Origin: Acidobacteriota bacterium
GTDB lineage: Bacteria; Pseudomonadota; Alphaproteobacteria; Caulobacterales; Hyphomonadaceae
Direction of reading: 5' to 3'
NCBI GenBank assembly: GCA_016712445.1
Contig: JADJRB010000001.1
Span: 2,232,001 to 2,296,000, forward strand
DNA: 64,000 nt
The position numbers and the translations under genes are program-made. The notes beneath the pieces were generated by a model that had not been told where the DNA came from, ran no database searches, and saw only the letters and a program-made list of their open reading frames with translations. Below, piece after piece: positions 26,631-35,443 of this stretch. Numbering within the stretch: the first letter of the stretch is position 1; every line of letters begins with the position of its first letter.

Positions 26631-27843
26631 GTTCGATCTAGCCGCCATCCGCGCCGAATTCCCGATCCTCGCCCGGGACGTGAATGGCCATCCGCTCGTC
26701 TATCTCGACAACGCCGCCAGCGCGCAGAAGCCGGATGCTGTGCTCGATGCGATGGCGAAGCAGGCGCGCACGGCCTATGCTAACGTTCACCGCGGCCTGC
26801 ACACGCTGGCGAACGAGGCGACGGCGGCCTTCGAGGGCGCGCGTGAAACCGTGCGCGGCTTCCTGAATGCGCCGTCCACGGACAATATCATCTTCACCAA
26901 GGGATCGACCGAGGGCATCAACCTCGTCGCCTCGGCGCTGGCAGGCCGCATCCAGCCCGGCGACGAGATCGTGCTCTCGATCATGGAGCACCATTCCAAC
27001 ATCGTGCCCTGGCACTTCCTGCGCGAACGGCACGGCGCCGTGCTGCGCTGGGTGGGGCTGACCGAAGACGGCTCGCTCGACATGGGAGCCTTCGCTGCGG
27101 CGCTCGGTCCGAAGACGAAGATGGTCGCCATCACACAGATGAGCAACGTGCTCGGCACGGTGACTGATATCGCGGCAATCACGAAACTGGCCCATGCCGC
27201 CGGCGCCGAAGTGCTCGTCGATGGCAGCCAGGCCGCTGTGCACATGCCGGTCGACGTACAGGCGCTCGGCTGCGACTGGTACGTCTTCACCGGACACAAG
27301 GTCTACGGTCCGACCGGAATCGGCGCGCTCTATGGCACGGCCGAAGCGCTGGACCGCGCGCGGCCCTATCAGGGCGGCGGCGAGATGATCGAGATCGTCA
27401 CCACCGACCGTGTCACCTACAACACCGCCCCGCACAAGTTCGAAGCCGGCACGCCGCCGATCCTCGAGGCCGTCGGCCTCGCCGCAGCGCTAAGCTGGAT
27501 GGGCCAGTTCGAGGCTGCCGAAGTCGCCGCGCACGAGCATGCCCTTTATGCGCGCGCGCGTGAGTCGCTGCGCGGCATCAATGGCCTGAAGGTGCATGGC
27601 GAGGCGCCCGGGAAGGGAGCCGTCCTGTCGTTCAGCCTTGAGGGCGCGCATCCCCACGATATCGCCCAGATCCTCGACCAGTACGGCGTGGCGATCCGGG
27701 CGGGGCACCACTGCGCGCAGCCGCTGATGCAGCATCTGGGCGTCCCGGCTACAGCGCGGGCCAGTTTCGCCCTATATAACACGGTAGCGGAGGTCGACGC
27801 CTTCGCCGAAGCGCTCGCCAAGGCGCGGAAAATGCTGGTATAG
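26620..27843 (+). CDS. sufS: Cysteine desulfurase SufS
   Basis: This 407-residue PLP enzyme is the group II (SufS) type. PLP binds Lys227 in FTGHKVYGPTG, and the catalytic Cys365 is in RAGHHCAQPLM, as in the short-loop SufS enzymes. It gives sulfur to the SufBCD scaffold. No sufE gene is seen in the window, so the accessory sulfur acceptor must be elsewhere or be SufU-like. The ATG at 26620 lies inside the end of sufD; upstream extension to 26548 is rejected. Confidence 0.96.
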   Translation: MPRKFDLAAIRAEFPILARDVNGHPLVYLDNAASAQKPDAVLDAMAKQARTAYANVHRGLHTLANEATAAFEGARETVRGFLNAPSTDNIIFTKGSTEGINLVASALAGRIQPGDEIVLSIMEHHSNIVPWHFLRERHGAVLRWVGLTEDGSLDMGAFAAALGPKTKMVAITQMSNVLGTVTDIAAITKLAHAAGAEVLVDGSQAAVHMPVDVQALGCDWYVFTGHKVYGPTGIGALYGTAEALDRARPYQGGGEMIEIVTTDRVTYNTAPHKFEAGTPPILEAVGLAAALSWMGQFEAAEVAAHEHALYARARESLRGINGLKVHGEAPGKGAVLSFSLEGAHPHDIAQILDQYGVAIRAGHHCAQPLMQHLGVPATARASFALYNTVAEVDAFAEALAKARKMLV

Positions 27844-27851
27844 GAAGGCTC

Positions 27852-28235
27852 ATGGCTGACGATCTTGCCTCCCGGGACCTCTTGAACGCGGCCGATTCGC
27901 CCGCGTCTTCGGCGATTCCGCAGGCGGAGATGGACCGGATCACGGACGACCTGATCGCGGCCTTCAAGACCGTGTTCGACCCTGAAATACCGGTCGACAT
28001 CTACGAGCTTGGCCTGATCTACAAGGTCGACCTCGACGATGACCGCAAGGTCGATATCGAGATGACGCTGACCGCGCCGGGCTGCCCGGTCGCCGGCGAT
28101 ATGCCAGGCTGGGTCGAGAATGCCGCCCGCGGCGTCGAAGGCGTGAACGATGTCGAAGTGCGCCTCACCTTCGACCCGCCCTGGACCCCCGCCCGCATGT
28201 CCGATGAAGCGCGCCTCGCGCTGAACATGCTCTGA
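27852..28235 (+). CDS. sufT: SufT / MIP18 (DUF59) Fe-S maturation protein
   Basis: This 127-residue protein has the MIP18/DUF59 domain, with the core FDPEIPVDIYELGLIY (about residues 42-57) and the conserved Cys-containing LTAPGCPVAGDMP (about 73-85). SufT proteins help mature Fe-S proteins under high Fe-S demand. The 40-residue N-terminus is disordered and family-variable. It lies 8 bp after sufS. Confidence 0.92.
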   Translation: MADDLASRDLLNAADSPASSAIPQAEMDRITDDLIAAFKTVFDPEIPVDIYELGLIYKVDLDDDRKVDIEMTLTAPGCPVAGDMPGWVENAARGVEGVNDVEVRLTFDPPWTPARMSDEARLALNML

Positions 28236-28270
28236 TTGCAGGAGTGGGGCGGCGCCCCTATCTACAAGCC

Positions 28271-28630
28271 ATGGCCAGACGTCCCCGACCGAAACCAGTT
28301 CGCCTCTCCGACGCTGCTGCGGCGCGTGTGCGGGAGATCATGGAAGAGCGCGGGCTCGGTTACCTGCGCGTGGGCGTCAAGAACGGCGGCTGCGCGGGCA
28401 TGGAATATGTCATGGACTATGCGTCGGCGCCGGAAGCGCTGGACGAGGTGGTCGAGGACAACGGCGTGACCATCGTGATCGATGCCAAGGCGGTGCTGTT
28501 CCTGCTGGGCAGCGAGCTCGACTATGAAGTGACGCCCCTGCACGAGAAGTTCGTGTTCCGGAACCCGAACCAGACCGACGCTTGCGGCTGCGGCGAGAGC
28601 GTCACCATCGTACCCGCTGCGGCGGAATGA
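28271..28630 (+). CDS. sufA: A-type Fe-S carrier (SufA/IscA/HesB family)
   Basis: The protein (119 aa) belongs to the HesB/IscA family of A-type carriers. The three conserved cysteines are Cys41 (GGCAGM) and Cys105/Cys107 (DACGCGES). It takes clusters from the SufBCD scaffold and passes them to apoproteins. I set the start at ATG 28271; the in-frame ATG at 28244 adds nine residues of doubtful value. Its stop overlaps the next ATG (ATGA). Confidence 0.93.
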   Translation: MARRPRPKPVRLSDAAAARVREIMEERGLGYLRVGVKNGGCAGMEYVMDYASAPEALDEVVEDNGVTIVIDAKAVLFLLGSELDYEVTPLHEKFVFRNPNQTDACGCGESVTIVPAAAE

Positions 28631-29127
28631 TCGTCCGCAGTTTCGCGCCGATTGCGGCGCCGGACGCGAAAATCCTCATCCTTGGAAGCATGCCGAGTGT
28701 CGCCTCCCTTGCGGCGGGCGAGTATTACGCGCACCCGCGCAATGCGTTCTGGCCGATCATGGGAGACCTGTTCGGCGCCGGTCCGGACCTGCCGTATGCG
28801 GAGCGAGTCGGCCGTCTCAAGGAGCGCAAGGTCGCGGTCTGGGATGTACTGCAATCCTGCGAGCGCGAAGGCAGCCTCGACACCGCGATCCGCGCCGAAG
28901 TGCCGAATGACTTCCCGGCCTTCCTCGCCGCCCATCCAGGTATCCGGATCATAGGCCTGAATGGCGGGAAGGCGGCGGCCAGTTTCCGCAAGCATGGCGC
29001 CAAATTCCTGTTGGAGCAGGCGCGTGTGCACCCGTTGCCATCCACCAGTCCGGCGCATGCCGCGCGTAGCTTCGAGCAGAAGTGCGCGCTGTGGCGCGCA
29101 GCCTTGCTGGATCACGCCTTGCCGTAG
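28627..29127 (+). CDS. DNA-deoxyinosine/uracil glycosylase family protein
   Basis: This 166-residue member of the uracil-DNA-glycosylase superfamily resembles the DNA-deoxyinosine glycosylase group. The N-terminal motif ILGSMPSVASL (about 17-27) is followed by the YYAHPRNAFWPIMG block (about 33-46), and the C-terminal HPLPSTSPAHA motif is at about 138-148. It would remove deaminated bases such as hypoxanthine or uracil. It is coupled to sufA by an ATGA overlap, an unusual place for a repair gene. It overlaps the convergent plsC gene by 16 bp. Confidence 0.87.
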   Translation: MIVRSFAPIAAPDAKILILGSMPSVASLAAGEYYAHPRNAFWPIMGDLFGAGPDLPYAERVGRLKERKVAVWDVLQSCEREGSLDTAIRAEVPNDFPAFLAAHPGIRIIGLNGGKAAASFRKHGAKFLLEQARVHPLPSTSPAHAARSFEQKCALWRAALLDHALP

Positions 29128-29918
29128 GCGGCCAGGTTGTCGGGCGTGGGCTTGGCTTCCATGCCGTTCGGCGGGTCGGGGATCAGGATCGCGCGCTTCA
29201 CCGGTTCGCCGGTGGCCTCGGCGACCAGTTCGGCGGAGCGCGATTCCACGGCCTCCGTCAGGCGCGCGATGAACTCATCCTTCGGCAGGCCGGGCGGGAT
29301 CGGTTCGAGGAACTCAATGATTGCCTTGCCGGTGCGGCGCGGCGATTCCTGCTGCTGCCAGAAGACGCCGATATTGGTGGCGACCGGCACGACCGGCACG
29401 CCCATCGCCTCGGCCATGTGCCACACGCCTGATTTGTAGCGGAAATGATAGCCGACCGGAGCGAGGTGGCCTTCCGGATATATCAGCACGCGCCGGCCGT
29501 CGTCCTTGGCCTTCTGCATCCCTTCGGCCAGCGAAGACGCCTTCTTCTCACCGCCGCCGCAAGTGTCGATGACGATGGCGCCGAGCTTTTTCAGGATACC
29601 CGAGACGAGCGGGAAGCGCTCTAGGTGGTCGCCGGTCACGAAGGCGAGGTTCGTCACTTCGGGATAGACCAGGAACCCGTCGCCCCAGCTCTGGTGCTTG
29701 GAGGCGATCACAAAGGCGCCGTCCGGCAGCCGTTCGCGGCCTCGCACTTCCTTGCGGATGCCCGCGATCAGGCGCAGCGCCCAGTTCATGGCGCGCGTGT
29801 AGCTCTTGATGATCGCCCGCACCGGACCGTGGCCCGGCCAGGCGAGGAAAGGTAGCGAAACGAGCACGTAGAGGACCGACAGCAGCCAGTAGGCGAACTG
29901 GAAGAGAGTGCCACGCAT
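29112..29918 (-). CDS. plsC: 1-acyl-sn-glycerol-3-phosphate acyltransferase (PlsC family)
   Basis: PlsC adds the second acyl chain in phosphatidic-acid synthesis at the inner membrane. The acyltransferase motif HQSWGD (His75, Asp80) matches HX4D, and YPEGH near residue 150 is the second motif. A hydrophobic N-terminus (about 5-27) anchors the protein. The length of 268 aa is normal. It lies 25 bp after the start of the TetR gene on the same strand, so they may be co-transcribed. Confidence 0.92.
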   Translation of the reverse strand: MRGTLFQFAYWLLSVLYVLVSLPFLAWPGHGPVRAIIKSYTRAMNWALRLIAGIRKEVRGRERLPDGAFVIASKHQSWGDGFLVYPEVTNLAFVTGDHLERFPLVSGILKKLGAIVIDTCGGGEKKASSLAEGMQKAKDDGRRVLIYPEGHLAPVGYHFRYKSGVWHMAEAMGVPVVPVATNIGVFWQQQESPRRTGKAIIEFLEPIPPGLPKDEFIARLTEAVESRSAELVAEATGEPVKRAILIPDPPNGMEAKPTPDNLAAYGKA

Positions 29919-29943
29919 TGGAAGACGCTCCGTGAACGAAGGA

Positions 29944-30555
29944 TCAGGTTGACTTGAGAACGGCGAGGATGGCGCGCGCCATGGCCGGGGCGTGTTGCGA
30001 CAGGGGGCCGGGCAGGCGGTTGTAGATCTTGTTCTGGCCGGCCTGCATGACGACGCCGAGCGCCATCGCCGCTTTCAACGCCGGATCGCCTTTCGGGATC
30101 GCACCGGCGTCCATCAGCCCGCTGATGATCCGCTCGGTGATCGAGACCGGGTCGTCCTCGCGGCGCTTGTCATAGGGCAGGTAGCGATTCATCGAGACGA
30201 GGTGGAACGAGAACAGCAGGAAGTCTTCGTCGGCGAGCGTGCAGTAGGCGAGGACCGCCGCATGCGCCTTCGTCTCGAGGCTGCCCTTGCCTGACAGTGC
30301 TTCGGCCAACAGCTTCGACAGCCTGTCATGGGTCGCCTGGAACAGGGCCAGGGCCAACTCGTCCTTGCCTTTGTAATGGCGATACAGCGCGCCTTCGGAC
30401 ACGCCGGCCTTGTCGGCAATTTCGCGCGTCGTAGCGGCGTCGACGCCTTCATGGATGAACAGCTTGAGCGCCGCCCGCTCGATCTTCGGCTTGGCATTGC
30501 GCACGCGCGGCTTCTTGTCAGGTTCGGCGCGCGGGGTGGCGGCAGGCTTTGCCAT
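29944..30555 (-). CDS. TetR/AcrR family transcriptional regulator
   Basis: This 203-residue repressor has a basic N-terminal tail (about 1-26) and a TetR helix-turn-helix: TTREIADKAGVSEGALYRHYKGKDEL at about 43-68, with the typical YRHYKGKDEL end. The C-terminal ligand domain is variable. Its place upstream of plsC suggests it controls that gene or itself, but no operator was identified. The ATG at 30555 is preferred over an upstream Met at 30612. Confidence 0.9.
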   Translation of the reverse strand: MAKPAATPRAEPDKKPRVRNAKPKIERAALKLFIHEGVDAATTREIADKAGVSEGALYRHYKGKDELALALFQATHDRLSKLLAEALSGKGSLETKAHAAVLAYCTLADEDFLLFSFHLVSMNRYLPYDKRREDDPVSITERIISGLMDAGAIPKGDPALKAAMALGVVMQAGQNKIYNRLPGPLSQHAPAMARAILAVLKST

Positions 30556-30692
30556 CGGGCTGGTCTCCAGGTTCTGCACCGTCAAATTAATGCAGGCAGC
30601 CGGATTTTGCAAGTGATCATTCGCTCACTAAATTGGTTTTTTGTGAATCCCCGGTAAACCATGTCCGTTCGCGGCGGCGGGTTCTGCGAAAC

Positions 30693-30717
30693 AAAAAAGC
30701 GCCGCAAGCGGCGCTTC
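30693..30717 (-). terminator. Rho-independent terminator after purS
   Basis: On the minus strand, the stem AAGCGCCGC / GCGGCGCTT with a 2-3 nt loop is followed by a T-run (TTTTTTG). It lies about 27 bp beyond the purS stop. Confidence 0.85.
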
Positions 30718-30743
30718 CTGTCTTGTCACGAAATGCCTCTCGC

Positions 30744-30989
30744 TCAGGCCAGCACGTCGATCCGGTAGCTTTCGATCACGGTGTTCGCGAGCAGCTTCTC
30801 GCACATTTCTTTCACGCGCTTCTCGGCATCGGCCTTCGCGAGGCCGTCTTCCAGCTCAAGCTCGATCACCTTGCCGACCCGGGCAGCGGCGACTTCGCCG
30901 TATCCCATGCGCGCGAGCGTATCGGCGACCGCCTTGCCTTGCGGGTCGAGCACGCCGGACTTCAGCGAGACGTGTACAACGGCCTTCAT
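30744..30989 (-). CDS. purS: Phosphoribosylformylglycinamidine synthase subunit PurS
   Basis: PurS is the 81-residue small subunit that links PurQ and PurL in the fourth step of purine synthesis. The sequence contains the family's LDPQGKAVADTLARMGY block near residues 14-30. The ATG at 30989 overlaps the purC stop (TGATG); a GTG at 30992 is the alternative. purQ and purL are not next to it in the window. Confidence 0.95.
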   Translation of the reverse strand: MKAVVHVSLKSGVLDPQGKAVADTLARMGYGEVAAARVGKVIELELEDGLAKADAEKRVKEMCEKLLANTVIESYRIDVLA

Positions 30990-31765
30990 CACTTGCTGCC
31001 CCCGGTGAAGCTGACGACATTGTCCGTGTCGCCCGATTCCTTGATGATCCCAAGGCGCCGTGCCACTTCCGCGTAGGCTTCCGTCACGCCGCCGAGATCG
31101 CGGCGGAAGCGGTCCTTGTCCAGCTTCTCGCCGGTCTTGTAGTCCCAGAGGCGGCAGCTGTCCGGGCTGATCTCGTCAGCCAGCAGGATGCGCGGCATGT
31201 CGTGATCGTTCTCGAAATAGCGGCCGAACTCGATCTTGAAGTCGACCAGCCGGATGCCGGCCCCTGCGAACAGGCCGGACATGTAATCGTTCACGCGCAG
31301 GGCGAGCGCGATGATGTCGTCATATTCCTGCGGCGTGGCCCAGCCGAACGCGGCGATGTGTTCTTCCGAAACCATCGGGTCATGCAGGGCGTCGCTCTTG
31401 TAGTAGAATTCGACCAGCGGGCGCGGCAGCTGCTGGCCTTCCGGCATGCCAAGACGGGTCGACAGAGAACCGGCGGCGATGTTGCGCACGACCACTTCCA
31501 GCGGGATGATCTCGACCTTGCGGATCAGCTGCTCGCGCATGTTGAGGCGGCGGATGAAGTGCGTCGGGATGCCGATGGCGCTCAGCTGGGTCATGATGAA
31601 CTCGCTGATGCGGTTGTTCAGCACGCCCTTGCCGTCAAGCACGGCTTTCTTCTGCGCGTCGAAGGCGGTCGTGTCGTCCTTGAAATACTGGATCAGGGTG
31701 CCCGGCTCCGGACCCTCGTAGAGGATCTTGGCTTTTCCCTCATAGACGATGCGCCGTTTGCTCAT
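30989..31765 (-). CDS. purC: Phosphoribosylaminoimidazole-succinocarboxamide synthase (SAICAR synthase)
   Basis: PurC makes SAICAR from CAIR and aspartate. The 258-residue protein shows the family motifs YEGKAKILYE near residue 7, NNRISEFIM near 49-57, EVVVRNIAAGSL near 89-100, and LVDFKIEFG and DEISPDSCRLWD near 175-205. The ATG at 31765 gives the standard N-terminus MSKRRIVYEGK; an upstream extension of 17 residues is not needed. It is coupled to purS. Confidence 0.97.
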   Translation of the reverse strand: MSKRRIVYEGKAKILYEGPEPGTLIQYFKDDTTAFDAQKKAVLDGKGVLNNRISEFIMTQLSAIGIPTHFIRRLNMREQLIRKVEIIPLEVVVRNIAAGSLSTRLGMPEGQQLPRPLVEFYYKSDALHDPMVSEEHIAAFGWATPQEYDDIIALALRVNDYMSGLFAGAGIRLVDFKIEFGRYFENDHDMPRILLADEISPDSCRLWDYKTGEKLDKDRFRRDLGGVTEAYAEVARRLGIIKESGDTDNVVSFTGGSK

Positions 31766-31944
31766 TGTGACCGGCCCTTCCTGCAGCAATGGGGCGACCT
31801 GTCCCGGCGGAATCACCAGCCGACGCCCCTGAAGGCGCGACTGTTACGCCAAGTCGCGGGCAGAAACAATTATTGCGAACACAGCCCCCGCAGACCTATA
31901 TGACCCCGGAATCGCTAACTCCTGCCGCAGAAAAGGGTATTTCC

Positions 31945-32274
31945 ATGAGCTCCTTCGATGATCGTGAACGTGCCGAGGAAGCCCGCTATGCTCTCGACCA
32001 GCAAACGCAGATGCGCGTTACCGCGCGTCGCAACAAGCTGCTTGGGCTCTGGGCAGCCGGCCTGATGGGCATCAGCGGCGACCAGGCCGAGGCCTACGCC
32101 AAGTCGGTCGTGATCGCCGATCTCGAGGAAGCCGGCGACAATGACGTGATCCGCAAGGTGCTTGCGGACCTTTCCGCGGCTGGCGTCAGCGCCACGGAAC
32201 TGCTGGTGAAGGAAGAACTCGCCCGCCTGCTGCCGGTCGCGCGCGACGAAATCAACCGCGAAGCCAAGGGCTGA
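31945..32274 (+). CDS. DUF1476 protein, ATP-synthase inhibitor subunit zeta
   Basis: The protein (109 aa) starts MSSFDDRERAEEARYALD, the hallmark of the alphaproteobacterial DUF1476 family. This was identified in Paracoccus as the zeta subunit that inhibits F1Fo-ATPase hydrolysis with its N-terminal segment. The remaining residues form a four-helix bundle type sequence. The Met at 31945 matches the family start, and upstream Mets are rejected. It is transcribed divergently from purC. Confidence 0.92.
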   Translation: MSSFDDRERAEEARYALDQQTQMRVTARRNKLLGLWAAGLMGISGDQAEAYAKSVVIADLEEAGDNDVIRKVLADLSAAGVSATELLVKEELARLLPVARDEINREAKG

Positions 32275-32285
32275 CAGCCCGCCTG

Positions 32286-33278
32286 TCAGTTGGCGCTGGA
32301 GGCCGCGCCGCTGCCGCCGCTGCGGTAGGTGGTGCCGCAGGAAGGTGTGTCGTGGCCCAGCGGGGTGAACGACACACAGTTGAATTGTGCACCCGTGCCA
32401 TCCCTGAATAGCGCCTTGCCGTGCCAGCCTTCCATCGAAGGCTTGCCGGTCCAGGCGCTGAACATCACCTTGCCCGCAGACACCGGCAATGACGGATCCC
32501 CCACCGGCGTTGCGTAATAGGGTACGCCGTCAACGAACCAGGTGACGCCTTCCGGGCGCCATTCGAACGCATAGAGGTGCGGCGCCGCGGAGGCGTCGAA
32601 CGGCAGGTCGAACGAGGCGGGCTTGATGCTCTTGCCGTTCCGGAAATAGTTGAAGTGGATCTTGGTCGTGTCAGCGCCGAGGAATTCGATGTCGATCTCG
32701 TCATGCGGATCGCCGAACCACGGGCCCGTATAGGTGAAGAATGCCGTCACGACGCCCGACCCGCGCGCGGGCTGCAGCACGGCTTCGTAGCGCCCGTAAT
32801 GATACTTGCCGCCGGACTGCATCTCGGCAGCGGTATAGGGCAGGCCGCCATGCTGCTCGCGTTTGACTTCGAGGAAGGCGCCGCCACCGCGGGGGGCGAT
32901 GTTCTCCGGCAGCCAGTCGCCGCCGTAGAAGCTGTTTGCATTGCCGTAGTTGGAGGCATTGAAAACCGGGTCTTGCTGCGGATTTGCCAGCCGGGTCAGG
33001 AAGCCGCCGGTGCGGGGCTTGGGCGGGGCCTGCCAGGGCAACACACCGGCGCGCGTGGTTGCGGCCTGGCCGGGGCGCACCCAGGGGTAAAAGTCCGGCG
33101 CGGCGGCGATGGCCACAATTGGAACAGGTGCAGGCAGCGGGGCTTTCGGCGGCGCCGGCGGGCGAAGCAGCGCGAAAGTAACCACGAGCACAGCCAGCCA
33201 GCTGCCGATCACCAGCAAATCGACGCTGCGATCGGCGGTCTGCGGGCCAGCCGGAAAAGATGGTTGATGCTCCGGCAA
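32286..33278 (-). CDS. Glycoside hydrolase family 16 glycanase, membrane-anchored
   Basis: The protein (330 aa) has an N-terminal membrane helix (about 21-38), a proline-rich linker and a GH16 domain. The catalytic motif EIDIE is at residues 194-198, with Glu194 as nucleophile and Glu198 as acid/base. The EIDIEFLG string and the following NYFRNGK are like the succinoglycan glycanases ExoK/ExsH and lichenases, so a beta-1,3-1,4-glycan or exopolysaccharide substrate is likely. It is convergent with the zeta gene. Confidence 0.88.
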   Translation of the reverse strand: MPEHQPSFPAGPQTADRSVDLLVIGSWLAVLVVTFALLRPPAPPKAPLPAPVPIVAIAAAPDFYPWVRPGQAATTRAGVLPWQAPPKPRTGGFLTRLANPQQDPVFNASNYGNANSFYGGDWLPENIAPRGGGAFLEVKREQHGGLPYTAAEMQSGGKYHYGRYEAVLQPARGSGVVTAFFTYTGPWFGDPHDEIDIEFLGADTTKIHFNYFRNGKSIKPASFDLPFDASAAPHLYAFEWRPEGVTWFVDGVPYYATPVGDPSLPVSAGKVMFSAWTGKPSMEGWHGKALFRDGTGAQFNCVSFTPLGHDTPSCGTTYRSGGSGAASSAN

Positions 33279-33342
33279 GCCCGGTACCCTCGTGTTAACG
33301 CTTCGCTAACCAGCAAATTCCGCGCCAACGGGAGGGAGAAAT

Positions 33343-33966
33343 TCAGGCGGCCGAGCCGTCATCCGGCGCCGGCGCGGTCAGGGCGGCGCGATTGCGCATC
33401 ATGAACAGTGGCACGGAGCCGATCGGGGTGACGGCCCAGTCGAGCGGCTGGTCGTGGGCTTCGGCCGGCACCTTGTCGATCTGCTGCGCCGCATAGGCGA
33501 TGGCGCAGGCAAATGCGCGGCCCTTGGCGCGCAGGACCGACAGCGCCTGATCGTAATGCCCGCGGCCGTAGCCGAGGCGATTGCCCTGCGTGTCGAACGC
33601 CAGCAGCGGGGTGAGCACCAGGGTGGGCACGGCTTCGGGCGCATCTTCCGGAGGCTCGGACAGGCCGAAGCCGCGCCGCTCCAGCGGCTCGCCCGGCGAC
33701 CAGAGGCGCCAGCTGATGCCCTTGCTCGTCATCCGGGGCAGGCAGGTCTCGGCGCCTGCACGCGAGAGGCGTTCCAGCAGCGGCATGGGGTTGAGTTCTT
33801 CGTTGATCGGCACATAGGCTGACACGACCGGGCCGTACCGCTCCAGCAGCTTCATGGGGAAGATGGCCGCGAGCTTTTCGGCGCCGTCCGGATCACGCGC
33901 GGCCGCTTCGGCGCGCAGGGTGCGCATGCGGTGGCGCAGGTTCGTCTTGTCGTCTTCGATGCTCAT
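33343..33966 (-). CDS. 5-formyltetrahydrofolate cyclo-ligase
   Basis: This 207-residue enzyme converts 5-formyl-THF to 5,10-methenyl-THF. The motif GYGRGHYDQAL near residues 131-141 is typical of the family. In many proteobacteria the gene lies directly downstream of the 6S RNA gene (as with ygfA in E. coli), and here a structured RNA candidate lies upstream on the same strand. An AGAAGG-type ribosome-binding site precedes the ATG. Confidence 0.92.
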   Translation of the reverse strand: MSIEDDKTNLRHRMRTLRAEAAARDPDGAEKLAAIFPMKLLERYGPVVSAYVPINEELNPMPLLERLSRAGAETCLPRMTSKGISWRLWSPGEPLERRGFGLSEPPEDAPEAVPTLVLTPLLAFDTQGNRLGYGRGHYDQALSVLRAKGRAFACAIAYAAQQIDKVPAEAHDQPLDWAVTPIGSVPLFMMRNRAALTAPAPDDGSAA

Positions 33967-34080
33967 GGCGCCTTCTAGCGAGGCTTTCCGCCGCCGTCAC
34001 CGAAGAAGGGACACAAGAACCGCAATCGCCGCCGGGCACATTTCACTCCCGTCGACCTAGAGACTAGGTGGGTGCCGGAT

Positions 34081-34203
34081 GAGCCGGGGCCACGGCCCCG
34101 ACCAGGATGCCAGCTCCCGGACGGTAAGTAAGGTCGCTGGAGATCAGTCCCTGCGCGCGTCGCAGCCCTTGTGAACCCCCTATGTAAGGGGCCGCGGGGC
34201 TGC
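34081..34203 (-). ncRNA. Structured RNA candidate, possibly 6S RNA (ssrS)
   Basis: On the minus strand a 123-nt segment can close into a long rod. The 5' arm CCGCGGCCCC pairs over 10 bp (one G-U) with GGGGCCGTGG at the 3' side, and AGCC pairs with GGCT beyond it. Further stems lie inside, including CCAGC/GCTGG and CTGCG/CGCAG. A separate perfect hairpin ACCTAG-TCT-CTAGGT follows near 34060. The place, directly upstream of the cyclo-ligase gene, is where 6S RNA is usually found. I did not recognise 6S by primary sequence, so the identity is a position-based guess. Confidence 0.42.
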
Positions 34204-34216
34204 TGGGAAGAGGCGT

Positions 34217-35311
34217 TCAGTCGAAGGTCACATCGACGGCGTAAAGCAGGGTGCGCTGCAGTTTGGTGAAATTGTCGTCGGAGACGAGCCAGATGCGGGC
34301 GGTATCGGGCCCGGTCGGCTGAACCGCCATGCCTTCGAAATTGTCGGTCATCACGGGACGCGACAGCGTGAGCTTCTGGGTTGCGCCGTCGCCCCAGACC
34401 AGCACCGAGCGGGCGCCGCGCAGGGGATCGAAGGCGCGGTAGAGATACACGGTGCGCTCCGGTTCGCTGAGCGAGGGCAGGCTGACCGTGGCCATCGAGA
34501 CCAGCGCAAAGCCTTCGGGATTGGGGGCTGCCCCGCCGGACCACTCACCTGCACCGTTGGCGAGCACGCGGCCCAGCGGTGACAGGCTGTCGGATGCCCC
34601 CTCATAACCGAACCGCAAAGTGCCGCTTGGCGTCAGCGCCATCGCTTCCGGGCCTTCATTCTGGTCGATGGCGCGGCCATCGTTCGAAACCGGCAGCTTG
34701 GCGACCCTGACGGCCTTTGCCGCCGCCCCGCATGTGCCGGTCGCGAAGGCTTCGATGCGGAAGTCGCGCTCGAAACTGACGAGAGCGATGCCGTCCCGAT
34801 AGGCGACATCCTCGGCATCGTTCTCGAACTTGCCGTTGAGGAATTTTCCGTCGGCGCCGCGCATGTAACCGAGGCTGGCGCCAGAAGGGGCGCCGTTCTC
34901 AAGCGAAAGCGACACCCAGCCGCCCGAATCGGAAATGGCCAGCAAGGTGTTGTCGTCGACGACACTGATGCCCGACAGGCCACCAAAATTGGGATCCGTG
35001 GCACCGAGCACCCAGGCGCCCGCAAGGTCTGCGCCTTCGGGAAGCCGGCCGGAAAGGACTTCGGTCTGTTTGGCGTTCAGCGGCTGTGCCGAGAAATCGA
35101 GCGGCGCGAGACCGCTCGCCGGATCGGTGCTGTCGCCGCAAGAGGCGGCGCGGATGGCATCGGCTGACGTGTCGAAATTCCACAGGTCTTGCGCCGGGGG
35201 CGCCGTCACGGACGCGCTCGCCGCGGCTGGCCGCGTGTCTTCGCCGGGCGCGGCGCAGCCGGGCAGCCCGGTGAGCAGTGAGACGGTCAGCAGCAGCAGC
35301 GCGCGGTTCAT
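34217..35311 (-). CDS. Esterase-like activity of phytase family lipoprotein
   Basis: This 364-residue exported lipoprotein has a signal peptide with lipobox LPGC near residues 15-18. The rest has the six-bladed propeller pattern of the phytase-esterase-like family, including GGLSGISVVDDNTLLAISDSG near 109-129, NEGPEAMAL near 211, and SDDNFTKLQRTLLYA near 347-361. The substrate is unknown. The ATG at 35311 starts the signal peptide, and an upstream extension is rejected. It is divergent from an HxlR-type regulator. Confidence 0.82.
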   Translation of the reverse strand: MNRALLLLTVSLLTGLPGCAAPGEDTRPAAASASVTAPPAQDLWNFDTSADAIRAASCGDSTDPASGLAPLDFSAQPLNAKQTEVLSGRLPEGADLAGAWVLGATDPNFGGLSGISVVDDNTLLAISDSGGWVSLSLENGAPSGASLGYMRGADGKFLNGKFENDAEDVAYRDGIALVSFERDFRIEAFATGTCGAAAKAVRVAKLPVSNDGRAIDQNEGPEAMALTPSGTLRFGYEGASDSLSPLGRVLANGAGEWSGGAAPNPEGFALVSMATVSLPSLSEPERTVYLYRAFDPLRGARSVLVWGDGATQKLTLSRPVMTDNFEGMAVQPTGPDTARIWLVSDDNFTKLQRTLLYAVDVTFD

Positions 35312-35443
35312 CGGATGTCCTTGTTTTACGGAGAAAAGCAGCCTGCCGCTTCGCACTCGACCGCGACCACTGAAAGGCAAAGTCCTGACGTTTTCGTGAA
35401 AGGGGCGCTGGATTTAGAATCCGAACTCTTTCAAAACTTACGC

